NCBI RefSeq assembly: GCF_008040165.1
Contig: NZ_VRUR01000002.1
Span: forward strand, 1,674,001 to 1,738,000
DNA length: 64,000 nt
Origin: Flagellimonas hymeniacidonis
GTDB lineage: Bacteria > Bacteroidota > Bacteroidia > Flavobacteriales > Flavobacteriaceae
Reading direction: 5' to 3'
Part shown: piece by piece, positions 28,791-38,294 of the stretch
Layout of the letters: every line of letters begins with the position of its first letter
How positions within the stretch are numbered: position 1 is the first letter of the stretch
Notes under the pieces: generated by a model
Databases searched by the model: none
Told to the model about the DNA's origin: nothing
Seen by the model: only the letters and a program-made list of their open reading frames with translations
Made by a program: the position numbers and the translations under genes

Positions 28791-29326
28791 AAGCTATATT
28801 CTGGGATTTTACCTTGAACGCCTTTAAAAAATTTGTGGATTTTTTTAAAGTCCTCTTCCCTATCACCGGTTGGATGCATTTCCTTTGAAATTTTAATCTG
28901 TTTTTTTCCAAAGTCAAAAGCGACCATAACAATGGGAACTTGGGCCATTACTGCTATATGGTAAAAGCCGGTCTTTAATTCCGTTACTTTTTTGCGGGTA
29001 CCTTCTGGAGCCAAGGCAAATCTGAACACCTCCCTTTCTCTAAAAATATTGACCACACTTTCCACGGTATTAGAATTTTTACTACGATCAATAGGCGCGC
29101 CTCCTGTCCATCTAAAAAACCAACCAAAAGGTGGTTTAAAAAGGCTTTTTTTACCAATATAATTGATTTCTATATCGATTACCTTTCGAATCAACAGTCC
29201 TAGAAAAAAATCCACCCAATGTGTATGAGGGACTACAATGACCACACATTCCTTCACTTCTGGAAATGACCCGACAAGCTTCCAACCTAAAATTTTAAAA
29301 TATAAAAACTTGGATAGCTTGTGCAT
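28787..29326 (-). CDS. 1-acyl-glycerol-3-phosphate acyltransferase family (PlsC-like)
   Basis: The catalytic H-x4-D is seen as HTHWVD and the second acyltransferase motif as FALAPEGTRKK, with GGAPIDRS between. At about 179 residues it is a short PlsC-type protein. A GTG at 29332 is possible, but the ATG at 29326 is preferred. It follows the KdnB-like gene by about 40 bases on the same strand, suggesting a role in lipid or lipopolysaccharide acylation. Confidence 0.82.
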   Translation of the reverse strand: MHKLSKFLYFKILGWKLVGSFPEVKECVVIVVPHTHWVDFFLGLLIRKVIDIEINYIGKKSLFKPPFGWFFRWTGGAPIDRSKNSNTVESVVNIFREREVFRFALAPEGTRKKVTELKTGFYHIAVMAQVPIVMVAFDFGKKQIKISKEMHPTGDREEDFKKIHKFFKGVQGKIPEYSF

Positions 29327-29366
29327 GATCACAATATAGTTTTACTTCAGAAAAATGAAGTAGCAT

Positions 29367-30494
29367 TTAAATTTTCTGATATATGGCTTGTAACCTCTCT
29401 GGGGTCATGATTTTTTTCCATTCCTTGCCCAACGCATTTTCCCAAAGTGCTTCCATACCTAAAGCAACATTCACCAAGATATCAAAATCATTTTGGGTGA
29501 GATGAGCACAAACTTCTTTTGGAAGGTCAATCTTATGTTTCTCCAGCATTTTTTGAAAGAGCTCAACACCTTTTGGATAAAACTCATCTAGATGTTGAAA
29601 AACCAGACAGTTTCCTATACCGTGCTTTATTCCCAGTAAATAAGAAAGTCCATAACTCATTGCATGTGCAATTCCCACTTGAGAGTAGGCAATGCTCATA
29701 CCGCCATGCCATGAGGCCATCATTAATTTATCTCTCGACTCATCTTCTGGGATATCTTCTAAAAAAACATCTTTGCAAAGCTCAAGGGCTTTCTCTCCAT
29801 AACTTTCACTAAAGGCATTTAAATAGGTTCCATTCAATGACTCAATGCAATGGATAAAACAGTCCATTCCTGTATAAAACCATTGTTCTTTGGGTACCGT
29901 TTTGGTTAAATCTGGATCCAACACTACCTGATCGTATGTGGTATAGTCCGAATTAATTCCCAATTTTTTCTCTGGACCTAATAAAACGGTGGTTCTAGAA
30001 ACTTCTGCTCCTGTTCCGCTAATGGTAGGGATACCAACATGGTATAGAGATGGCTTGCTCACCAAATCCCACCCTTGATACTCTTGGGCAAGTCCATTAT
30101 TATTAAGAAGTATGGCAACGGCCTTGGCCAAGTCTAATAGTGTTCCTCCACCTATGCCCACTATTCCAGAGGGTTGCTCTTCATATCTTTCCTTTATTCT
30201 AGATACCAAGATATCTACCTGCTCTGTTTTAGGTTCTTCTTCAGCTGAAACAAAAATGAGCTCATCATTAAACATTAATGGTATTCGCTGGGCAAACTCC
30301 CGATTTTCGAAAAAATCGTCTACCAAAAAAATAAAGGGTGCATCAGAATTTCTGCGTTTGGGCAATAAAATCTCGCCCAACTGATCAAAGCTACCCTGCC
30401 CAAAAATAACTCTTGGCACCATGGGGAAATTACGGTACGAAGTCTTTTTGCTTGTTGTTGTTTCTTTATTCCTCAAATTGTTTTCTGTATTCAC
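29367..30494 (-). CDS. Iron-containing alcohol dehydrogenase, KdnB-like (Kdo 8-oxidase)
   Basis: This 375-residue Fe-ADH protein has GIGGGTLLDLAKAVA, GIPTISGTGAEVSRT, and metal-site histidines in CFIHCIESL, IAHAMSYGLSYLLG and KHGIGN. KdnB of Shewanella oxidises Kdo at C8 for 8-amino-Kdo synthesis. The position directly after kdsB and a HAD phosphatase supports that role. It starts with GTG overlapping the TAG stop of the HAD gene. The partner aminotransferase KdnA is not nearby. Confidence 0.75.
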   Translation of the reverse strand: MNTENNLRNKETTTSKKTSYRNFPMVPRVIFGQGSFDQLGEILLPKRRNSDAPFIFLVDDFFENREFAQRIPLMFNDELIFVSAEEEPKTEQVDILVSRIKERYEEQPSGIVGIGGGTLLDLAKAVAILLNNNGLAQEYQGWDLVSKPSLYHVGIPTISGTGAEVSRTTVLLGPEKKLGINSDYTTYDQVVLDPDLTKTVPKEQWFYTGMDCFIHCIESLNGTYLNAFSESYGEKALELCKDVFLEDIPEDESRDKLMMASWHGGMSIAYSQVGIAHAMSYGLSYLLGIKHGIGNCLVFQHLDEFYPKGVELFQKMLEKHKIDLPKEVCAHLTQNDFDILVNVALGMEALWENALGKEWKKIMTPERLQAIYQKI

Positions 30495-31198
30495 TAGTTG
30501 TCCAAATACTTTAAAATATCCTTTAGACTGTTCAATTTCAAATGATTGTTCACTTGCTCTGAATCAGTAACCATCTCATGTGCCCATGTTGTATGAAATG
30601 GTACATGCACTGCCTTTGCCCCAATATTTAATATTGGCAATACATCAGATTTCAATGAATTGCCTATCATTAGAAACTCATCAACATTTATCTCTAAATG
30701 CTCCAATAAGTTACTATAATTGCTTTCTTTTTTATCACTGAGCACCTCCACATGATGAAAATACCTAGAAATTCCTGATTTTTCCAGTTTTCTTTCTTGA
30801 TCTAGTAAGTCGCCTTTGGTGAGTACAATTAATCTGTATTTATTTTCCAGCCTGCTCAACACCTCTTCTACTCCATCCAATAGTTCCACAGGATGTGAAA
30901 TCATCTTTTTTCCAAGGTTTAAAATTTCAGAAATAGTTTCTTGTGGGATTTTATTGTTTGATAAATCCAGTGCCGACTCTATCATAGAAAGCATAAATCC
31001 TTTTACTCCATATCCATAAAGCTCCAGATTTTCCATCTCCATTTTAAATAGCTCTTGATCCACCTTATTTTTGGTCTCATAGCCTTCCAACAATTCAGCA
31101 AAACGTTCTTCCGTTTCCCTAAAATAGGTTTCATTTACCCAAAGGGTATCATCGGCATCAAAACCTATTACTTTTATGTTTTTGAAATCTATTTCCAT
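30494..31198 (-). CDS. HAD-superfamily hydrolase
   Basis: The HAD motif I is DADDTLW, motif [10 protein letters not shown] and motif III/IV region [16 protein letters not shown]. The helical insertion between motifs I and II makes it subfamily IA, about 234 residues, larger than the usual KdsC phosphatase. It overlaps kdsB by 10 bases and kdnB by one base. A phosphatase acting on a Kdo or sugar phosphate is a reasonable inference from context. Confidence 0.8.
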   Translation of the reverse strand: MEIDFKNIKVIGFDADDTLWVNETYFRETEERFAELLEGYETKNKVDQELFKMEMENLELYGYGVKGFMLSMIESALDLSNNKIPQETISEILNLGKKMISHPVELLDGVEEVLSRLENKYRLIVLTKGDLLDQERKLEKSGISRYFHHVEVLSDKKESNYSNLLEHLEINVDEFLMIGNSLKSDVLPILNIGAKAVHVPFHTTWAHEMVTDSEQVNNHLKLNSLKDILKYLDN

Positions 31199-31917
31199 GC
31201 TTTTTTGGCGCGTTCTAAATCTTCGGGAGTGTCTATCTCAATACCGGTGACATGTGTTTCCACCATTTTAATTTTCTTGCCGTATTCCAAAAACCGAATG
31301 GCTTCTATTTTTTCTTTGGCTTCCAAAGGCAACATGGGCAATCTTTGAAAATCTAAAAGGGCTCTTTTTCTAAAAGCATAGATGCCTTTATGTTTATAAT
31401 ACTTGGCATCTACTTGCTGGTCTCTTGGATACGGAATTGGAGATCGAGAAAAATACAGTGCAAAATCCTGATTGTCAACAATCACCTTTACGGTATTGGG
31501 GTTTGAAATTTCATCCCAATCAGTAATTGGCGTCATTAAAGAAGCTAAATCAATTTCTTTCTTTTCATCATTCTTGAAAACCTCTATGACCTTTGTTAGG
31601 CTTTCCTTGTCTATAAAGGGTTCATCTCCTTGCACATTAATTACAATATCAACATCCATTTCCTCCACAGCCTCCGCAATTCTATCGCTACCGCTTTCAT
31701 GAGTCTTTTTGCTCATTATAGTTCGACCATCTATCCCAGAAATTGTATCAAAAATGATATCGCTATCCGTTACCACATAAACCTCATCAAACAAACCTGT
31801 TTGTACTGCTGCTTCATACGTTCTTACAATAACTGGTTTTCCACCTAGGTCCTGCATTAATTTTGCAGGAAATCTTGAGGCTTGGTATCTCGCCGGTATC
31901 ATGGAAATGATTTTCAC
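31189..31917 (-). CDS. kdsB: 3-deoxy-manno-octulosonate cytidylyltransferase
   Basis: It activates Kdo as CMP-Kdo for the lipopolysaccharide core. Family features are [15 protein letters not shown] at the N-terminus, [23 protein letters not shown] and HKGIYAFRK. The 242-residue length is typical. It heads a tight operon with the HAD hydrolase, the KdnB-like oxidase and the acyltransferase. Confidence 0.95.
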   Translation of the reverse strand: MKIISMIPARYQASRFPAKLMQDLGGKPVIVRTYEAAVQTGLFDEVYVVTDSDIIFDTISGIDGRTIMSKKTHESGSDRIAEAVEEMDVDIVINVQGDEPFIDKESLTKVIEVFKNDEKKEIDLASLMTPITDWDEISNPNTVKVIVDNQDFALYFSRSPIPYPRDQQVDAKYYKHKGIYAFRKRALLDFQRLPMLPLEAKEKIEAIRFLEYGKKIKMVETHVTGIEIDTPEDLERAKKAWK

Positions 31918-31942
31918 TTTAAAGGATTATAGCTTGATGAAA

Positions 31943-32512
31943 TTATTTTTTGGGCCGCAACTTACGGTAAATTCTAAAAATGATAAACAAAATTATAATA
32001 ACCAAAATGGCGGCTATTGGGGGTACTAATATTGAGGCTGTTGATACGGCTACGGCAGTCCCAGTTTCAATGGTTGATACTACCGGATTTGCAATTCCGC
32101 CGGTAGTTGCTGTAGAGGTTAACCTACCCGCGGCATTGGCACCTTTTATTGCTGTGGCTGTGCCTCCTCCTGCTATTATTGCCAAAGACCAGGTTACAAC
32201 CGGGTCTAAATTGGCGACTGTGGATACCATTACAGCGGTACCAGCAATAGCAGCTAATGGCACCGCTATACTATCCAATGCATTATCTACCCAGGGTATG
32301 AAATAAGCGAAAATTTCGATAAAAGTGGCCACCCCTAAGGTGACTAAAGCTGCAAGACTTCCTATCCATTGCCAACTTTCGTTAAGCTGCCAAATATCAA
32401 GATAGGCTGCCAAGCTTAAAGCGAAAAGAGGTAGAAATACTCTAAACCCAACAGAAGCAGCTAAGCCTATGCCTAAAAAAATACTTATTATTGTTTCTGG
32501 TGCCATACCCAT
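31943..32512 (-). CDS. DUF4126 membrane protein
   Basis: This 189-residue hydrophobic protein has about five membrane segments and Ala/Gly-rich loops such as AIIAGGGTATAIKGANAAGR. The pattern LGIGLAASVGFRVFLPL at the start and IPWVDNALDSIAVPLAAIAG fits DUF4126. No function is known. It lies 24 bases downstream of the RecD-like helicase and 25 bases upstream of kdsB, all on one strand. Confidence 0.8.
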   Translation of the reverse strand: MGMAPETIISIFLGIGLAASVGFRVFLPLFALSLAAYLDIWQLNESWQWIGSLAALVTLGVATFIEIFAYFIPWVDNALDSIAVPLAAIAGTAVMVSTVANLDPVVTWSLAIIAGGGTATAIKGANAAGRLTSTATTGGIANPVVSTIETGTAVAVSTASILVPPIAAILVIIILFIIFRIYRKLRPKK

Positions 32513-32536
32513 GGTGATGTCTAAAATAGCGTATTC

Positions 32537-33970
32537 CTAGTCAAGAAAAAAATCATCCTTAAATCCTATGAGAAATAGATTTTGTTTGGCCCTAGTGACC
32601 GCTGTGTATAACCAGCGTAAATAATCCTTATCCACCCCATTAGGCAAGTAAGGTTGTTCAACAAAAACGGTATTCCATTGTCCCCCCTGCGATTTATGAC
32701 AGGTAATGGCATAAGAGAACTTTACTTGAAGTGCGTTGAAATACTTATTGTTCTTCACTCCTAAAAACTTTTTGTACTTCGATTTTTCGTGTGCATAATC
32801 CTTGGAAACCTCTTGGTACAGCCTGTTACCTTCTTCATAAGGCAATGATGGGGTTTCGGCACTTATCGTATCCAACAAAAGAACTGTTTCAAAAGGCCGT
32901 TGGTTTGGATAATCCACCATTTTTACCTTTACCTCAGCAAATGAGAATCCGTACAGTTCCTTTATAGAAAATAGTTCAAGAATCTCTATAATATCGCCGT
33001 TGGCAATGAATCCTGCCTCTGAGTTTGGTCTAAGCCAAAAATAATTGTTCTTCACCACCATCATATAATCTCCAACCGCTATCTGATGCTCTAAAAAAAG
33101 GATTCGCTCCCGTATATTTTGATTATATAAGTTGGCGCGTTTGTTTGAACGAACTATAATAGCGGTCTCTTCTTTTCCATTTTGATTGTAAGAATTATCA
33201 ATAGCTTCCTGAATCTCGGTTCCTTCTATTAATCTTATAATGTCTTTAAATGGGCTAACTTCAAATTTAAAATCATCAAAAAAGTGCGATTGCAATTGCT
33301 CCCTTAGATTTGTAGCATTATACAATATTCCAGAATCACTGGTTTGACGCATCACTTCATCCAGTTCCAAACATTCCACTTCCTTATTATAATTCAATGA
33401 AAGCCTTTCTTCTTCCAAGGCCGGACTTAAATCCAACTTTACAGGGGGGAGTTGTGCAGTATCGCCAATCAAAAGCAGCTTACAATTATGTCCGGAATAC
33501 ACATAAAACATAAGGTCATCCAACAATGATCCATTTTCAAAAAGTTTGGAATCTGCCGGAGTATCCGGAATCATGGATGCCTCATCTACAATAAAAAGCG
33601 TGTTTCTATGCTTATTTGGGGCCAGAACAAATTGAATACCACCCCCAGTTTGTTTTTTAGGGTAATATATTTTTTTATGGATGGTCAGCGCAGCGTTACC
33701 AGAATAAACGGACATTACCTTGGCTGCCCTGCCCGTAGGAGCCATCAGCACGGCGCTTCTTTTAATCCTCCATAGATTATTTACTATGGTTCCGACAATT
33801 GTGGTCTTTCCCGTACCGGCAAACCCTTTTAACAGAAAAACCTCCTCACTTTTACCCTCCAACAGAAAACTGGATATTTTTTTCAGGGCAAGGGTTTGTT
33901 TTAGTGTAGGGTCGTGGGGGAATTTATCGGTTAGGATCTCTAAAAATCCAGTAGGCGTGGGCTCATTCAT
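32537..33970 (-). CDS. RecD-like ATP-dependent DNA helicase
   Basis: This superfamily 1B helicase has Walker A GFAGTGKTT, Walker B LFIVDEASM, GDTAQLPPV, and the C-terminal UvrD-type motif KFSYAITCHKSQGGQW with LYTAVTRAKQN. At 477 residues it lacks the long N-terminal domains of RecD2, so it is a short stand-alone RecD-type helicase, a form common in Flavobacteria. A repair or recombination role is inferred. Confidence 0.88.
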   Translation of the reverse strand: MNEPTPTGFLEILTDKFPHDPTLKQTLALKKISSFLLEGKSEEVFLLKGFAGTGKTTIVGTIVNNLWRIKRSAVLMAPTGRAAKVMSVYSGNAALTIHKKIYYPKKQTGGGIQFVLAPNKHRNTLFIVDEASMIPDTPADSKLFENGSLLDDLMFYVYSGHNCKLLLIGDTAQLPPVKLDLSPALEEERLSLNYNKEVECLELDEVMRQTSDSGILYNATNLREQLQSHFFDDFKFEVSPFKDIIRLIEGTEIQEAIDNSYNQNGKEETAIIVRSNKRANLYNQNIRERILFLEHQIAVGDYMMVVKNNYFWLRPNSEAGFIANGDIIEILELFSIKELYGFSFAEVKVKMVDYPNQRPFETVLLLDTISAETPSLPYEEGNRLYQEVSKDYAHEKSKYKKFLGVKNNKYFNALQVKFSYAITCHKSQGGQWNTVFVEQPYLPNGVDKDYLRWLYTAVTRAKQNLFLIGFKDDFFLD

Positions 33971-34030
33971 AGGGTTCTAAAGATAGCATGGATTTTTAAA
34001 GCAAAAAGTTTCGTGATTAAAAAAAAATTG

Positions 34031-34038
34031 TAGATTTG
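34031..34038 (+). promoter_or_regulatory. -7 promoter element TAGATTTG
   Basis: This is an exact TAnnTTTG match, with a TTTC (34009-34012) 18 bases before it. It overlaps an otherwise possible TTG start at 34036, so the following gene must start downstream, at ATG 34078. Confidence 0.6.
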
Positions 34039-34077
34039 TCTGTAACCGCTAAATTAACTCAGAAAGACAATATTAGT

Positions 34078-34815
34078 ATGTTAAACTTAATTCTCATCGT
34101 TTTAGTTATATGCCTATTGACCCTAGGCCTTGTATTCTTAATTGATAGATATTTACCACAAAAGATAAAGCCAGTTCTTGTCATTGTTTTTGGGCTTTTA
34201 AGTATTTTCTTAGGATACAAAATTTACCAATCCATCAATGCACCCATTGAATTTAACAAAACCAGAAAAGAGAGATTTACTCAGGTAATTGATAAGCTTA
34301 AAGACATAAGAGATTCGCAAGAAGCTTACAAAACTGTTAATGGACAGTTTGCAGGCAACTTTCCAAGCTTAATTAAATTTGTGGATACTGGAAGTTATAC
34401 CATTACGCAGCAAAGAGATTCTTCTTTTATGCGATTTGATAAGACATATGGGATAGAACTTCAAAAAGATACCATTATAATAGACACCTTGGGCTTTGTT
34501 AAAGTAAAGGATTCTTTGTTTAAAAATGATGATCGTTATAAAACAATGATGAATGTACCTCTAGCACAAGGAGGTGAAAAATTTGAAATGAAGGCTGCTA
34601 TTATTGATAAGCAGGGATATAAAGCCCCTGTTTTTGAAGCTAAGGTTAAAAAGAATGTTGTCCTATTTGATCAACCAGCAGACTTGTTGGCAAGAGAGAA
34701 TGCACATCAAAGTGTGGAAGAAGTCAATGGAACGGAAATTAAAGTGGGCTCTCTTACAGATGTAAGTTCAAATGGAAATTGGCCACCAATTTATGACAGA
34801 AAAAAGAAGAATTAA
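34078..34815 (+). CDS. Hypothetical membrane-anchored protein
   Basis: From the ATG at 34078 the product has 245 residues with two adjacent membrane segments (about 1-20 and 31-50). A soluble domain of about 190 residues follows, with segments like QEAYKTVNGQFAGNFPSLI. I do not recognise a named family. The end overlaps the DUF3822 gene by 23 bases, so the two are an operon with rsmD. Confidence 0.65.
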   Translation: MLNLILIVLVICLLTLGLVFLIDRYLPQKIKPVLVIVFGLLSIFLGYKIYQSINAPIEFNKTRKERFTQVIDKLKDIRDSQEAYKTVNGQFAGNFPSLIKFVDTGSYTITQQRDSSFMRFDKTYGIELQKDTIIIDTLGFVKVKDSLFKNDDRYKTMMNVPLAQGGEKFEMKAAIIDKQGYKAPVFEAKVKKNVVLFDQPADLLARENAHQSVEEVNGTEIKVGSLTDVSSNGNWPPIYDRKKKN

Positions 34816-35632
34816 TACAGAAGATTCAAATACAGATAATTCTACTTTCAAAAAATTGTCCATTCAAGTTGGCTTGAATGGACTTTCTTTTTGTGTGTTG
34901 GATACCATCTCCAACAAAATATTGACTTTTGAAAAAATAGTTTTCAAAATTACCTCTACGCCTTATTTAGTTCTTAAGGAGCTGAAAAAACTTCTCAATA
35001 ATCATGAAATATCGAACAAGGAGTTTTCAGAGGTGGTGGTCATACATAAAAACAGCCTTTTTAGTTTGGTCCCAAAAGTTCTTTTTAATAAGGAGGAACT
35101 TCCGAACTACCTGAAATTCAATGCCAAAATTATGGCTAACGACCATATTGTGTATGACGAAATACCTAATCAAGAAATGGTCAATGTTTACATTCCTTTC
35201 ACCAATGTCAACAATTACATTTTTGATTTATTTGGTGAGTTTGAATTTAAGCACAACGGAACGATTATGGTTTCAACATTATTAGGACAAAGTAAGACCT
35301 CACAAGAGCCTATCTGTTATGTACAAGTAGCCGAAAAAGAAATGGAAGTTGTAGTCTTTTCAGAAAAAAAACTACTTTTTTACAACCATTTTGAATACAA
35401 TACCAAAGAAGACTTCCTTTATTACTTGCTTTTTAGTCTGGAGCAATTACAACTTAATTTGGAAAACGTACAATTAAAGCTCTTTGGACTTGTTGAAGAG
35501 GGAGACGCGATATATGAGTTATGCTACCGCTATATAAAACATATTTCCGTTTTTGCACCCTCCAATTCATCTTATCCGATTGAAGAATTGGAGAATAAGG
35601 CGATTGATTTTACAGTGTTAAGTGCTTTGTAA
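34793..35632 (+). CDS. DUF3822 family protein
   Basis: This soluble protein of about 280 residues matches the flavobacterial DUF3822 pattern (LSIQVGLNGLSFCVLDT near the start, NVYIPFTNVNNYIFDLFGEFEF in the middle). The fold resembles an actin/ASKHA-like domain in layout. It precedes rsmD with a one-base overlap, the usual neighbour in Flavobacteria. The frame is open from 34772, but the ATG at 34793 (MTEKRRINT) is preferred. Function unknown. Confidence 0.75.
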   Translation: MTEKRRINTEDSNTDNSTFKKLSIQVGLNGLSFCVLDTISNKILTFEKIVFKITSTPYLVLKELKKLLNNHEISNKEFSEVVVIHKNSLFSLVPKVLFNKEELPNYLKFNAKIMANDHIVYDEIPNQEMVNVYIPFTNVNNYIFDLFGEFEFKHNGTIMVSTLLGQSKTSQEPICYVQVAEKEMEVVVFSEKKLLFYNHFEYNTKEDFLYYLLFSLEQLQLNLENVQLKLFGLVEEGDAIYELCYRYIKHISVFAPSNSSYPIEELENKAIDFTVLSAL

Positions 35633-36195
35633 TGCGAATTATCTCTGGAAAGCACAAAGGCAGAAGACTTACGGCACCAAAAAAACTTCCAGTAAGGCCT
35701 ACCACCGATATGGCGAAAGAAGGCCTTTTTAATATTTTAAATAACAGATTATACTTTGATGAATTAAAAGTACTGGACCTATTCGCCGGAACGGGAAACA
35801 TAAGCTTCGAGTTTGGCTCAAGAGATTCCCATGAGATTATAGCAGTGGATAGTTATGCTGGATGCGTGCAATACATTTCCAAAATTGCTCGTGAGCTGAA
35901 TTTTCCCATTACAGCCATAAAATCGGACGTCTTCAAATATTTAGAACGAACCAGAGAAAAAGCGAATATCATTTTTGCAGATCCGCCCTATAACTTTAAA
36001 GATGAGCTGTTTTCAAATATTATAGCTCTTGTATTTGATAGGGATTTGCTCTTGGAAGATGGTCTTTTGGTTATTGAACACTCTGATCAAACTGACCTTT
36101 CTGAGAATCCATATTTCTCTGAGAATCGCAAATATGGAGGAAGTGTCTTCAGTTTTTTTGAAAAAAAAGCAGGCCATAAGCCGGATTCTGTCTAG
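35632..36195 (+). CDS. rsmD: 16S rRNA (guanine966-N2)-methyltransferase
   Basis: It methylates G966 of 16S rRNA. The start MRIISGKHKGRRL, the SAM motif LDLFAGTGNISFE and the catalytic IIFADPPYNF are all present, and the 187 residues are normal. The last eight or nine codons (…AGHKPDSV) lie inside the 3' end of the RNase P RNA gene on the opposite strand, so the two 3' ends overlap by 27 bases. Confidence 0.94.
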   Translation: MRIISGKHKGRRLTAPKKLPVRPTTDMAKEGLFNILNNRLYFDELKVLDLFAGTGNISFEFGSRDSHEIIAVDSYAGCVQYISKIARELNFPITAIKSDVFKYLERTREKANIIFADPPYNFKDELFSNIIALVFDRDLLLEDGLLVIEHSDQTDLSENPYFSENRKYGGSVFSFFEKKAGHKPDSV

Positions 36196-36461
36196 CCTTA
36201 TCATTTATCTAGGCCTTAAATTGCTCTAAGGCTCCAACCGCCTACCCTCCAATTTGGGCGTGCAGCCCTCAAACATTGGTTTACATGACGTTTCACCGCA
36301 TAGAGTTTACCTGATTTCACTACAGCCTAACTGTACTTGCTTTCTGTTGCACTGGTCCTCGTCTTTCAACGGACGGGTGTTACCCGCTATGCTGCACTAT
36401 GGTGTCCGGACTTTCCTCTTTAATCCCAATTGCTCAGAATTACAGCGATAAGATGGCCTGC
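36169..36461 (-). ncRNA. rnpB: RNase P RNA
   Basis: The minus strand carries the universal RNase P core: GAGGAAAGTCCGGACACC near the 5' end, GGGTAACACCCG, and ACAGAATCCGGCTTATGG at the 3' end. The terminal helix P1 is visible as GCAGGCCAT (5') pairing with ATGGCCTGC (3'), which sets both ends. Eight T residues follow directly on the minus strand and serve as a terminator. The length of about 293 bases is on the short side for a type A RNA. Confidence 0.95.
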
Positions 36462-36467
36462 TGGCGG

Positions 36468-36475
36468 CAAAGGTA
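36468..36475 (-). promoter_or_regulatory. -7 element of the rnpB promoter
   Basis: TACCTTTG on the minus strand is an exact TAnnTTTG match and ends 7 bases before the rnpB 5' end set by helix P1. No clear TTG -33 element is seen at the usual distance. Confidence 0.6.
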
Positions 36476-36540
36476 AAGTAATTGTTAATAAAAAAAAGCG
36501 TACTCTGCAAAGCTTAAGCGGCATTGCAGATTCCAATTTT

Positions 36541-36548
36541 TATATTTG
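36541..36548 (+). promoter_or_regulatory. -7 element of the dnaX promoter
   Basis: TATATTTG is an exact TAnnTTTG match 24 bases before the dnaX start. A TTG lies 14 bases before it (36524-36526), closer than usual. Confidence 0.5.
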
Positions 36549-36572
36549 TACTAATGCAAAATTTTTCCTGAT

Positions 36573-38294
36573 TTGGAACCCTTTGTAGTATCAGCCAGAA
36601 AGTATCGTCCGCAAACCTTTAAAGATGTTGTGGGACAAGCTTCTATTACCAATACCTTGCTCAATGCCATTGATCATAATCACTTGGCGCAAGCTCTTTT
36701 GTTTTGCGGTCCAAGAGGTGTTGGAAAGACCACCTGTGCTAGAATTTTGGCTAAACAAATCAACCAAGATGGAACCGAGTTGGAAGATGAAGATTTTGCA
36801 TTCAATATTTTTGAGTTGGATGCGGCATCCAATAATTCTGTAGATGATATTAGAAGCCTTATAGATCAAGTTCGTATTCCCCCGCAGGTTGGAAAGTACA
36901 AGGTGTATATTATTGACGAGGTACATATGCTCTCGCAATCGGCTTTCAATGCCTTTTTAAAAACTTTGGAAGAGCCTCCAAAGCATGCCATTTTTATCTT
37001 GGCTACTACGGAAAAGCATAAAATAATTCCAACCATTCTTTCCCGTTGTCAAATTTTTGATTTTAAGCGCATTACAGTAAAAGATGCCGCAGAATATTTA
37101 AAATATATAGCCGAACAGCAAGGTATTGAAGCAGAAGAAAGTGCTTTACATATTATAGCTCAAAAAGCTGATGGAGCTATGCGGGATGCCCTTTCTATCT
37201 TTGATAGAGTAGTTAGTTTCTCTGGAAAACAACTGACCAGAAAAGCCGTTACGGAGAACTTGAATGTGTTAGATTATGATACTTACTTTTCTACTACCGA
37301 TTTAATCTTGGCAAACAACATTCCCGAAGTATTGGTTCTTTTCAATAAAACATTGTCCTTAGGGTTTGATGGACATCATTTTATCACAGGATTGGCATCG
37401 CATTTTAGAGACTTAATAGTCTGCCAACATCCCGAAACGCTTGCATTATTGGAAGTAGGAGAAGATGTAAAGCAACATTATCAGGAACAGGCACAGAAAG
37501 CTACAAAACCATTTTTACTGGAAGCCCTTGAAAAAGCCAATGATTGCGATTTAAAATACAAAACAAGTAAAAATCAACGCCTACTTGTTGAACTTACTTT
37601 GATGAAATTGGCCTCTATCACTTTTGATGGAGAAAAAAAAAAGCCTGACTTCATAATTCCAGCTTCCTTCTTTGCTTCCAAAACGAATGATAGTGAATCA
37701 TTCAAAACTGAAGTTGTTCCTGCAACGCCTGCTGAAAAACAAGAAATACCAGCACCGGCAGAAAAGATACCTGCTCAGATTGAGCAAACTATAGTTCCTG
37801 AACCAATCAAAAAAATTCAAATCAAGGCACCTGAAAAAAGAGTCTCAGGACTATCGCTGTCTAGCATAAAAGCGAAGAAAGCCCATGAAAATATAAAGGT
37901 GCCCGCCGTTGCCCAAGAAAAACTACCCAAAGAATCCTTTACAGAAGAAGACATGCAAGGTCACTGGAATGATTTTGTGCAGCACTTAGAGGATAAGGGG
38001 CGAAAAATATTGGCGAGTAACCTCCAAACAGACGTGCCAAAGCTAAAAAATGACCATGTCATTTGGATTGAATTACCCAATAGTACCATGAAAAAAGAGG
38101 TGGAAAGGGAACAAAGCCTTATGCTGGACTATCTAAAAGAACAATTGAATAATTATTCCATTACCCTCCATATCACTGTTAATGAATTGGTAGCGAAAAA
38201 ATTTGCATTCACACCAGAAGAAAAGTATCAGAAACTAGTAGAAAAAAATCCTGCACTGGAGAAGCTTCGCAAGGAATTTGATTTAGATTTTTAA
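36573..38294 (+). CDS. dnaX: DNA polymerase III subunit gamma/tau
   Basis: This is the clamp-loader ATPase. Walker A is CGPRGVGKTT, Walker B IIDEVHML, sensor 1 LATTEKHKIIPTILSRCQ. The zinc module usual after Walker A (four cysteines) is absent; the stretch reads ARILAKQINQDG then an acidic linker to FELDAASNNSVDDIR. It starts with TTG, fixed by the family start EPFVVSARKYRPQTF and by an in-frame stop seven codons upstream. The Pro/Glu-rich middle and C-terminal tau region follow. The 3' end overlaps the TMEM220 gene by 12 bases. Confidence 0.94.
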   Translation: MEPFVVSARKYRPQTFKDVVGQASITNTLLNAIDHNHLAQALLFCGPRGVGKTTCARILAKQINQDGTELEDEDFAFNIFELDAASNNSVDDIRSLIDQVRIPPQVGKYKVYIIDEVHMLSQSAFNAFLKTLEEPPKHAIFILATTEKHKIIPTILSRCQIFDFKRITVKDAAEYLKYIAEQQGIEAEESALHIIAQKADGAMRDALSIFDRVVSFSGKQLTRKAVTENLNVLDYDTYFSTTDLILANNIPEVLVLFNKTLSLGFDGHHFITGLASHFRDLIVCQHPETLALLEVGEDVKQHYQEQAQKATKPFLLEALEKANDCDLKYKTSKNQRLLVELTLMKLASITFDGEKKKPDFIIPASFFASKTNDSESFKTEVVPATPAEKQEIPAPAEKIPAQIEQTIVPEPIKKIQIKAPEKRVSGLSLSSIKAKKAHENIKVPAVAQEKLPKESFTEEDMQGHWNDFVQHLEDKGRKILASNLQTDVPKLKNDHVIWIELPNSTMKKEVEREQSLMLDYLKEQLNNYSITLHITVNELVAKKFAFTPEEKYQKLVEKNPALEKLRKEFDLDF

